This document shows, one piece after another, positions 23,607-35,200 of a stretch of DNA of 64,000 bases. The DNA comes from Parapristionchus giblindavisi. Its lineage: Eukaryota > Nematoda > Chromadorea > Rhabditida > Diplogasteridae. How positions within the stretch are numbered: position 1 is the stretch's first letter; each line of letters opens with the position of its first letter. The stretch covers positions 1,487,001 through 1,551,000 of the forward strand of contig CALSFV010000213.1 of NCBI GenBank assembly GCA_943737045.1. Direction: 5' to 3'. The translations under genes and the position numbers were made by a program. The notes under the pieces were generated by a model that ran no database searches, was not told where the DNA came from, and worked only from the letters and a program-made list of their open reading frames with translations.

Positions 23607-24071
23607 AAGATGCTGGTGATGATAACTTTCGACCTATGAATGTTGTAATGATTTGGATGATAAAATAGACATGGCGTACCTCTTTCTTCGTTCCTTTGAT
23701 TCCAAATTGTATAGTATTCGCAACAATCTGTAGTGTACTCTCACATCCAGTTTGAAGAGGAGATGACTACTACCTACAACATAGAAACATCCAATGAATC
23801 AATCAATATCAAGATTATGATATACCGTACCGAACTATGAAGAGCTCTTGAATGGAATGGAGGTGGTTTATTCAACTGAGTATCAATGAATCGACATAGA
23901 GATGAGACAATCAACATTCATGTTGATAGATCGCCTATAATCAATAGAAACTTGTATCTCTCTATTTCTTCTTCAAAATACATAAATATCGTGAAACATG
24001 AAAATACCAGTCAAGGATGGAAAGATGGAGAGGTCACAGAATATTCAATACATTTATGATAATCTAATAGT

Positions 24072-24224
24072 ATAATCATACATTTTCATACCCTCATAGT
24101 ACGGGGACTGACCCACCATATATGGCTCATTTTTATGCGAAAGATTACAGTTTCAGCTAAAAATAACGATTTTTTTCTAAATCGACCCACTGTGCTGTGA
24201 GGGCGCCGAAAATGTATGATTGAA
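24072..24224. mobile_element. MITE with AATCATACATTTTC ends
   Basis: Left end AATCATACATTTTC followed by ATACCCTCA. Right end TGAGGGCGCCGAAAATGTATGATT is the imperfect inverted counterpart. It is ~150 bp and non-coding. The interior has GACTGACCCACC and, inverted, TCGACCCACTG. Confidence 0.65.
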
Positions 24225-24235
24225 TTGCTAATAGC

Positions 24236-24440
24236 ATACATGGGCGCGCATTGCCGCTGAAAATGAAAATCGGGTGGGTCGGATGCCAAAATCGGGTAGG
24301 TTTGACACAAAAATTTCATTATCGAGTGAATTTTGCCCAAATAGTTTTCAATTTTTCAGTCAATTTTGGCTAAATCGGGTGGGTTTGGTGCCAAAATCGG
24401 GTGGGTATTGCCGCTAGCGGCAATGCCGCCCACGTATGAT
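24236..24440. mobile_element. CATACGTGGGC MITE, copy 2
   Basis: Left end CATACATGGGCGCGCATTGCC, right end GGCAATGCCGCCCACGTATG, imperfect inverted repeats of ~22 bp. The interior holds three variants of AAATCGGGTGGGT. An ATTGCTA direct repeat flanks it but is offset by four bases on the left, so the target duplication is uncertain. It is related by its ends to the element at 10,163-10,284 and lies just 11 bp from a different MITE. Confidence 0.75.
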
Positions 24441-25458
24441 TGCTATTCATAATAACAAACCACTAGTAAATAGTATATGTGAATGGATGGTATATATAAT
24501 TGACTGATAGTGAATACGGGGACTTGAATCGAGAGAAAAATAATATTCTTGCGTCCAACTAATTTCAAATATAAATGTTAAGCAGGTGTTAATGCTACAA
24601 CCGATCATTTCGACTAGCAACAACATGAAATACACAATTTAAGACCACCGGCTGTCACAAGTACGCGGAGTACTCGCCATATTCCAAAATAGCAGAGAAT
24701 CTTATTGAATGATTTGAATAATAGGTACATTATACTAAGTAGCAGTCATTGAATCCAACATTTATAATGAATTCACTGTAACAAAATGCGCTTAAAAGGA
24801 TTTTTTTTTAAACTAGACATGATCAAAATTGACGGCATTCTAAGAAAATCGAGGGGAAGAGAATGCGGTGGGCAAGGGGGTCATCTATGTTACTTCTACG
24901 ATATGAAAACTAAAATACATTAAAATGAGAAGAAACAATCGATTAGTTAGCAATATTTACCAACGAATCAATCAACGGCTATCGATTGATTTTGAAGCAA
25001 AAGTTTTACTCATTTATGTACAGTACATACCGATCGTGAACTGATTATATTTTTCGATTCTAAAGTTTAAATTGTATTCGCAGACTCGATTATTGTTTTC
25101 CTAATATTCTTCTAATAGTTATAAATTCGTTGAAATGAAAATACAACAAAAATTGATAATTAGTGAAAATCAATGAATCAATCTATTCATACCAAAATAG
25201 CAGATGAAGGGTGTGTTCTTCAGTTATTTCACTGGTGTTGATCGCCATAATGCACTAATCCCCTTGAATTCATATCTCAATCGAACGCAATGTTGACCTG
25301 GAGAACGACTTTTAACACAAAAATATGATATCCAATAAGTGCAGCATCTTGCATATTTTGAAATTCTGTAACGTAGCTATTCGATCTATGTTCAGTCAAT
25401 CAATCAAAACATCAAAAGACTTAAATGTATTAATATAATTAATGTGTGATTATTCCAG

Positions 25459-25537
25459 AATGGCAGGACGAACACTCAACTATACCATCTCTGCTGTACC
25501 AGCTCCTCGCCATCATTGTGACCGTCCAACTTCAGAG
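25459..25537 (+). CDS. Possible initiator exon upstream of the satellite
   Basis: ATG at 25,460 follows TATTCCAG by one base, as after a trans-splice acceptor. The 26-codon frame starts MAGRTLNYTISAVP and ends in phase 0 at a GTACGG donor. No certain second exon was found. In phase 0 the splice-bounded segment of satellite subfamily C reads TESFDKYEGLHACCSD then stop, so one of those segments could be a downstream exon. This is inference. Confidence 0.3.
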
Positions 25538-26239
25538 GTACGGTACCTTAAATATCCACTACATCGATCACTACATCGATCGATACTCTATAAATATTTC
25601 ATGCTCGTTTCTCTAATAATATAATTGACGTTTTGTTATTTACTAAATAATCGATGGAAAATATAGCAATATAGCAATAAATATGATAATAATGATATGC
25701 TGTACTAATTTTTGTTTTTATTATTTTTTCAATTTTATAATTATTGGCACCTTCTCTTTGTTTTATTATTATCGTAGCGTCAATAAATAGAACAATTGTA
25801 GAGTCGACGAGAGTGTGGTCTCACAGAAGTGTCAGTGATGACTTCCATGGGCAATGGAGATATAGATGAGTAACGATCGTGCTTCAAGATGGGATATGGT
25901 AGGATGTGTTCAGTACTACTGCTAATAATAATAATACTAACTATTATTTATATTTAAAAAAATATTTGTACCTAGAATTGAATGCATTAGGAAATGGAAA
26001 AAAGGTGAGATTTTACCATGAAACTAATGGTAGATTGTGAGTGAGAGAGAGTAAATCGCTGTGAAAATGCCATTGTTGCTCCTTTCAATATTCTTCAAAC
26101 TTTTCAAATATTTTGTAAAATAAATAAATAATATTGTTTGCTGTTCGAAGTTCCTGTCGAAAAGTAGATTCGCATACAAGAGCACCAATCTGTTCAAGGT
26201 GAGGGTACTGTAGTCGAGGGTCAGATTTCCCGGAAAACG

Positions 26240-29200
26240 AATATAATGAATTTAATTGATCTTCTCTCAGTACTGTATCGTATTATGATACTGTATTTGT
26301 GATGAAGACGAATATAATGGATTTAATTATATAGTTATTGTTTCAGACCGAGTCTTTCGACAAGTATGAGGGCCTTCACGCATGTTGCTCAGATTGATTG
26401 GTCTACAGCGATGCAAACTCGACAAGGTAATTCAGTGAATTATTGATTGACCGATACCGAATAAAGATGTTTACATGTTGTTGAGATTTTAATCTTTGAT
26501 CTTCTCTCAGAACTGTATCGTATTATGATATTGTATTTGTGATGAAGACGAATGTAATGTATTTAATTATATAGTTATTGTTTCAGACCGACTCTTTCGA
26601 CAAGTATGAGGGCTTTCACGCATCATATTGATTGGTCTACAGCGGTGTAAACTCGACAAGGTAATACAGTGAATTATTGATTGACCGATACCGAATAAAG
26701 ATTTTTACATGTTGTTGTGATTTTAATCTTTGATCTTCTCTCAGAACTGTATCGTATTATGATATTGTATTTGTGATGAAGACGAATGTAATGTATTTAA
26801 TTATATAGTTATTGTTTCAGACCGACTCTTTCGACAAGTATGAGGGCTTTCACGCATCATATTGATTGGTCTACAGCGGTGTAAACTCGACAAGGTAATA
26901 CAGTGAATTATTGATTGACCGATACCGAATAAAGATTTTTACATGTTGTTGTGATTTTAATCTTTGATCTTCTCTCAGTACTGTATAGTATTATGATACT
27001 GTATTTGTGATGAAGACGAATATAATGGATTTAATTATATAGTTATTGTTTCAGACCGACTCTTTCGACAAGTGTGAGGGCTTTCACGCATCATATTGAT
27101 TGGTCTACAGCGATGCAAACTCGACAAGGTAATACAGTGAATTATTGATTGACCGATACCGAATAAAGATTTTTACATGTTGTTGTGATTTTAATCTTTG
27201 ATCTTCTCTCAGTACTGTATAGTATTATGATGCTGTATTTGTGATGAAGACGAATATAATGGATTTAATTATATAGTTATTGTTTCAGACCGAGTCTTTC
27301 GACAAGTATGAGGGCCTTCACGCATGTCGCTCAGATTGATTGGTCTACAGCGATGCAAACTCGACAAGGTAATACAGTGAATTATTGATTGACCGATACC
27401 GAATAAAGATGTTTACATGTTGTTGTGATTTTAATCTTTGATCTTCTCTCAGTACTGTATAGTATTATGATACTGTATTTGTGATGAAGACGAATATAAT
27501 GGATTTAATTATATAGTTATTGTTTCAGACCGACTCTTTCGACAAGTATGAGGGCTTTCACGCATCATATTGATTGGTCTACAGCGGTGTAAAATCGACA
27601 AGGTAATACAGTGCATTATTGATTGACCGATACCGAATAAAGATGTTTACATGTTGTTGTGATTTTAATCTTTGATCTTCTCTGAGAACTGTATAGTATT
27701 ATGATACTGTATTTGTGATGAAGACGAATATAATGGATTTAATTATATAGTTATTGTTTCAGACCGACTCTTTCGACAAGTATGAGGGCCTTCACGCATG
27801 TTGCTCAGATTTATTGGTCTACAGCGATGCAAACTCGACAAGGTAATACAGTGAATTATTGATTGACCGATACCGAATAAAGATGTTTACATGTTGTTGT
27901 GATTTTAATCTTTGATCTTCTCTCAGTACTGTATCGTATTATGATACTGTATTTGTGATGAAGACGAATATAATGGATTTAATTATATAGTTATTGTTTC
28001 AGACCGACTCTTTCGACAAGTATGAGGGCCTTCACGCATGTTGCTCAGATTTATTGGTCTACAGCGATGCAAACTCGACAAGGTAATACAGTGAATTATT
28101 GTTTGACCGATACCGAATAAAGATGTTTACATGTTGTTGTGATTTTAATCTTTGATCTTCTCTCAGTACTGTATAGTATTATGATACTGTATTTGTGATG
28201 AAGACGAATATAATGGATTTATTTATATAGTTATTGTTTCAGACCGAGTCTTTCGACAAGTATGAGGGCCTTCACGCATGTTGCTCAGATTGATTGGTCT
28301 ACAGCGATGCAAACTCGACAAGGTAATACAGTGAATTATTGATTGACCGATACCGAATAAAGATGTTTACGTGTTGTTGTGATTTTAATCTTTGATCTTC
28401 TCTCAGTACTGTATATTATTTTGATACTGTATTTGTGATGAAGACGAATATAATGGATTTAATTATATAGTTATTGTTTCAGACCGACTCTTTCGACAAG
28501 TATGAGGGCATTCACGCATCATATTGATTGGTCTACAGCGGTGTAAAATCGACAAGGTAATACAGTGAATTATTGATTGACCGATACCGAATAAAGATGT
28601 TTATGTGTTGTTGTAATTTTAATCTTGGATCTTCTATCAGTACTGTATCGTATTATGATACTGTATTTGTGATGAAGACGAATAGAATGTATTTAATTAT
28701 ATAGCTATGGTTTCAGACCGAGTCTTTCAACAAGTAGGAGGGCCTTCTCGCATGATGCTCATATTGATTTATCTACAGCGATGTAAACTCCACAAGGTAA
28801 TCAGTGAATTATTGATTGATCGATACCGAATAAAGATGTTTATGTGTTGTTGTGATTTTAATCTTTGATCTTCTCTCAGTACTGTATCGTATAATGATAC
28901 TATATTTGCGATGAAGACTAATATAATGGATTTCATTATATAGCTATGGTTTCAGACCGAGTCTTTCGACAAGTAGGAGGGCCTTCTCGCATGATGCTCA
29001 TATTGATTTATCTACATCGATGTAAACTCTAGAAGGTAATACATTGAATTATTGATTGATCGATACCGAATAAAGATGTTTATGTGTTGTTGTGATTTTA
29101 ATATTTGATCTTCTCTCAGTACTGTATCGTATAATGATACTATATTTGTGATGAAGACGAATATAATGGATTTAATTATATAGCTATTATTTCAGACCGA

Positions 29201-32200
29201 GTCTTTCGACAAGTATGACAAGACAAGTACGACAAGCCTTCTAGCATGTTGCTCATATTGATTGGCCTACAGTGATGTAAACTCCACAAGGTAATACAGT
29301 GAATTATTGATTGATCGATACCGAATAAAGATGTTTATGTGTTGTTGTGATTTTAATCTTTGATCTTCTCTCAGTACTGTATCGTATAATGATACTATAT
29401 TTGCGATGAAGACGAATATAATGGATTTAATTATATAGCTATGGTTTCAGACCGAGTCTTTCAACAAGTAGGAGGGCCTTCTCGCATGATGCTCATATTG
29501 ATTTATCTACAGCGGTGTAAACTCTAGAAGGTAATACATTGAATTATTGATTGATCGATACCGAATAAAGATGTTTATGTGTTGTTGTGATTTTAATATT
29601 TGATCTTCTCTCAGTACTGTATCGTATAATGATACTATATTTGTGATGAAGACGAATATATAATGGATTTAATTATATAGCTATTGTTTCAGACCGAGTC
29701 TTTCAACAAGTAGGAGGGTCTTCACGCATGTTCCTCATATTGATTGGCCTACAGCGATGTAAACTCCACAAGGTAATACAGTGAATTATTGATTGATCGA
29801 TACCGAATAAAGATGTTTATGTGTTGTTGTGATTTTAATCTTTGATCTTCTCTCAGTACTGTATCGTATAATGATACTATATTTGCGATGAAGAGTAATA
29901 TAATGGATTTAATTATATAGCTATGGTTTCAGACCGAGTCTTTCAACAAGTAGGAGGGCCTTCTCGCATGATGATCATATTGATTGATCGACAGCGATGT
30001 CAACTCTAGAAGGTGATACAGTTAATTATTGATTGATCGATACCGAATAAAGATGTTTATGTGTTGTTATGATTTTAATATTTGATCTTCTCTCAGTACT
30101 GTATCGTATAATGATACTATATTTGTGATGAAGACGAATAGAATGTATTTAATTATATAGCTATTATTTCAGACCGAGTCTTTCGACAAGTATGACAAGA
30201 CAAGTACGACAAGCCTTCTCGCATGATGCTCATATTGATTGGCCTACAGCGATGTAAACTCCACAAGGTAATACAGTGAATTATTGATTGATCGATACCG
30301 AATAAAGATGTTTATGTGTTGTTGAGATTTTAATCTTTGATCTTCTCTCAGTACTGTATCGTATAATGATACTATATTTGTGATGAAGACGAATAGAATG
30401 TATTTAATTATATAGCTATTATTTCAGACCGAGTCTTTCGACAAGTATGACAAGACAAGTACGACAAGCCTTCTCGCATGATGCTCATATTGATTGGCCT
30501 ACAGCGATGTAAACTCCACAAGGTAATACAGTGAATTATTGATTGATCGATACCGAATAAAGATGTTTATGTGTTGTTGTGATTTTAATATTTGATCTTC
30601 TCTCAGTACTGTATCGTATAATGATACTATATTTGTGATGAAGACTAATATAATGGATTTAATTATATAGCTATGGTTTCAGACCGATTCTTTCAACAAG
30701 TAGGAGGGCCTTCTCGCATGATGCTCATATTGATTGATCTACAGCGATGTAAACTCTAGAAGGTAATACAGTGAATTATTGATTGATCGATACCGAATAA
30801 AGATGTTTATGTGTTGTTATGATTTTAATATTTGATCTTCTCTCAGTACTGTATCGTATAATGATACTATATTTGTGATGAAGACGAATAGAATGTATTT
30901 AATTATATAGCTATTATTTCAGATCGAGTCTTTCGACAAGTATGACAAGACAAGTACGACAAGCCTTCTCGCATGATGCTCATATTGATTGGCCTACAGC
31001 GATGTAAACTCCACAAGGTAATACAGTGAATTATTGATTGATCGATACCGAATAAAGATGTTTATGTGTTGTTGAGATTTTAATCTTTGATCTTCTCTCA
31101 GTACTGTATCGTATAATGATACTATATTTGTGATGAAGACGAATAGAATGTATTTAATTATATAGCTATTATTTCAGACCGAGTCTTTCGACAAGTATGA
31201 CAAGACAAGTACGACAAGCCTTCTCGCATGATGCTCATATTGATTGGCCTACAGCGATGTAAACTCCACAAGGTAATACAGTGAATTATTGATTGATCGA
31301 TACCGAATAAAGATGTTTATGTGTTGTTGTGATTTTAATCTTTGATCTTCTCTCAGTACTGTATCGTATAATGATACTATATTTGCGATGAAGACTAATA
31401 TAATGCATTTAATTATATAGCTATGGTTTCAGACCGAGTTTTTCAACAAGTAGGAGGGCCTTCTCGCATGATGCTCATATTGATTTATATACAGCGATGT
31501 AAACTCTAGAAGGTAATACATTGAATTATTGATTGATCGATACCGAATAAAGATGTTTATGTGTTGTTGTGATTTTAATCTTTGATCTTCTCTCAGTACT
31601 GTATCGTATAATGATACTATATTTGCGATGAAGACGAATATAATGGATTTAATTATATAGCTATGGTTTCAGACCGAGTCTTTCGACAAGTATGACAAGA
31701 CAAGTACGACAAGCCTTCTCGCATGATGCTCATATTGATTGGCCTACAGCGATGTAAACTCCACAAGGTAATACAGTGAATTATTGATTGATCGATACCG
31801 AATAAAGATGTTTATGTGTTGTTGAGATTTTAATCTTTGATCTTCTCTCAGTACTGTATCGTATAATGATACTATATTTGTGATGAAGACGAATAGAATG
31901 TATTTAATTATATAGCTATTATTTCAGACCGAGTCTTTCGACAAGTATGACAAGACAAGTACGACAAGCCTTCTCGCATGATGCTCATATTGATTGGCCT
32001 ACAGCGATGTAAACTCCACAAGGTAATACACTGAATTATTGATTGATCGATACCGAATAAAGATGTTTATGTGTTGTTGTGATTTTAATCTTTGATCTTC
32101 TCTCAGTACTGTATCGTATAATGATACTATATTTGCGATGAAGACTAATATAATGCATTTAATTATATAGCTATGGTTTCAGACCGAGTTTTACAACAAG

Positions 32201-35200
32201 TAGGAGGGCCTTCTCGCATGATGCTCATATTGATTTATATACAGCGATGTAAACTCTAGAAGGTAATACATTGAATTATTGATTGATCGATACCGAATAA
32301 AGATGTTTATGTGTTGTTGTGATTTTAATCTTTGATCTTCTCTCAGTACTGTATCGTATAATGATACTATATTTGCGATGAAGACGAATATAATGGATTT
32401 AATTATATAGCTATGGTTTCAGACCGAGTCTTTCAACAAGTAGGAGGGCCTTCTCGCATGATGCTCATATTGATTTATCTACAGCGATGTAAACTCTAGA
32501 AGGTAATACATTGAATTATTGATTGATCGATACCGAATAAAGATGTTTATGTGTTGTTGTGATTTTAATATTTGATCTTCTCTCAGTACTGTATCGTATA
32601 ATGATACTATATTTGTGATGAAGACGAATATAATGGATTTAATTATATAGCTATTATTTCAGACCGAGTCTTTCGACAAGTATGACAAGACAAGTACGAC
32701 AAGCCTTCTAGCATGTTGCTCATATTGATTGGCCTACAGTGATGTAAACTCCACAAGGTAATACAGTGAATTATTGATTGATCGATACCGAATAAAGATG
32801 TTTATGTGTTGTTGTGATTTTAATCTTTGATCTTCTCTCAGTACTGTATCGTATAATGATACTATATTTGTGATGAAGACGAATAGAATGTATTTAATTA
32901 TATAGCTATTATTTCAGACCGAGTCTTTCGACAAGTATGACAAGACAAGTACGACAAGCCTTCTCGCATGATGCTCATATTGATTGGCCTACAGCGATGT
33001 AAACTCCACAAGGTAATACAGTGAATTATTGATTGATCGATACCGAATAAAGATGTTTATGTGTTGTTGTGATTTTAATCTTTGATCTTCTCTCAGTACT
33101 GTATCGTATAATGATACTATATTTGCGATGAAGACGAATATAATGGATTTAATTATATAGCTATGGTTTCAGACCGAGTCTTTCAACAAGTAGGAGGGCC
33201 TTCTCGCATGATGCTCATATTGATTTATCTACAGCGATGTAAACTCTAGAAGGTAATACAGTGAATTATTGATTGATCGATACCGAATAAAGATGTTTAT
33301 GTGTTGTTGTGATTTTAATCTTTGATCTTCTCTCAGTACTGTATCGTATAATGATACTATATTTGCGATGAAGACGAATATAATGGATTTAATTATATAG
33401 CTATGGTTTCAGACCGAGTCTTTCAACAAGTAGGAGGGCCTTCTCGCATGATGCTCATATTGATTTATCTACAGCGATGTAAACTCTAGAAGGTAATACA
33501 TTGAATTATTGATTGATCGATACCGAATAAAGATGTTTATGTGTTGTTGTGATTTTAATATTTGATCTTCTCTCAGTACTGTATCGTATAATGATACTAT
33601 ATTTGTGATGAAGACTAATATAATGGATTTAATTATATAGCTATGGTTTCAGACCGAGTCTTTCAACAAGTAGGAGGGCCTTCTCGCATGATGCTCATAT
33701 TGATTGATCTACAGCGATGTAAACTCTAGAAGGTAATACAGTGAATTATTGATTGATCGATACCGAATAAAGATGTTTATGTGTTGTTATGATTTTAATA
33801 TTTGATCTTCTCTCAGTACTGTATCGTATAATGATACTATATTTGTGATGAAGACGAATAGAATGTATTTAATTATATAGCTATTATTTCAGATCGAGTC
33901 TTTCGACAAGTATGACAAGACAAGTACGACAAGCCTTCTCGCATGATGCTCATATTGATTGGCCTACAGCGATGTAAACTCCACAAGGTAATACAGTGAA
34001 TTATTGATTGATCGATACCGAATAAAGATGTTTATGCGTTGTTGAGATTTTAATCTTTGATCTTCTCTCAGTACTGTATCGTATAATGATACTATATTTG
34101 TGATGAAGACGAATAGAATGTATTTAATTATATAGCTATTATTTCAGACCGAGTCTTTCGACAAGTATGACAAGACAAGTACGACAAGCCTTCTCGCATG
34201 ATGCTCATATTGATTGGCCTACAGCGATGTAAACTCCACAAGGTAATACAGTGAATTATTGATTGATCGATACCGAATAAAGATGTTTATGTGTTGTTGT
34301 GATTTTAATCTTTGATCTTCTCTCAGTACTGTATCGTATAATGATACTATATTTGCGATGAAGACTAATATAATGCATTTAATTATATAGCTATGGTTTC
34401 AGACCGAGTCTTTCAACAAGTAGGAGGGCCTTCTCGCATGATGCTCATATTGATTTATCTACAGCGATGTAAACTCTAGAAGGTAATACATTGAATTATT
34501 GATTGATCGATACCGAATAAAGATGTTTATGTGTTGTTGTGATTTTAATATTTGATCTTCTCTCAGTACTGTATCGTATAATGATACTATATTTGTGATG
34601 AAGACTAATATAATGGATTTAATTATATAGCTATGGTTTCAGACCGAGTGTTTCAACAAGTAGGAGGGCCTTCTCGCATGATGCTCATATTGATTGATCT
34701 ACAGCGATGTAAACTCTAGAAGGTAATACAGTGAATTATTGATTGATCGATACCGAATAAAGATGTTTATGTGTTGTTATGATTTTAATATTTGATCTTC
34801 TCTCAGTACTGTATCGTATAATGATACTATATTTGTGATGAAGACGAATAGAATGTATTTAATTATATAGCTATTATTTCAGATCGAGTCTTTCGACAAG
34901 TATGACAAGACAAGTACGACAAGCCTTCTCGCATGATGCTCATATTGATTGGCCTACAGCGATGTAAACTCCACAAGGTAATACAGTGAATTATTGATTG
35001 ATCGATACCGAATAAAGATGTTTATGTGTTGTTGTGATTTTAATATTTGATCTTCTCTCAGTACTGTATCGTATAATGATACTATATTTGTGATGAAGAC
35101 GAATATATAATGGATTTAATTATATAGCTATTGTTTCAGACCGAGTCTTTCGACAAGTATGACAAGACAAGTACGACAAGCCTTCTCGCATGATGCTCAT

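Noticed and set aside
25459..25537. N-terminal exon of glycogen phosphorylase, from the GRTLNYTI peptide
   Set aside because: Only a few residues resemble the family's MGRTL-N motif. The rest does not match and the position is 15 kb beyond the pseudogene.
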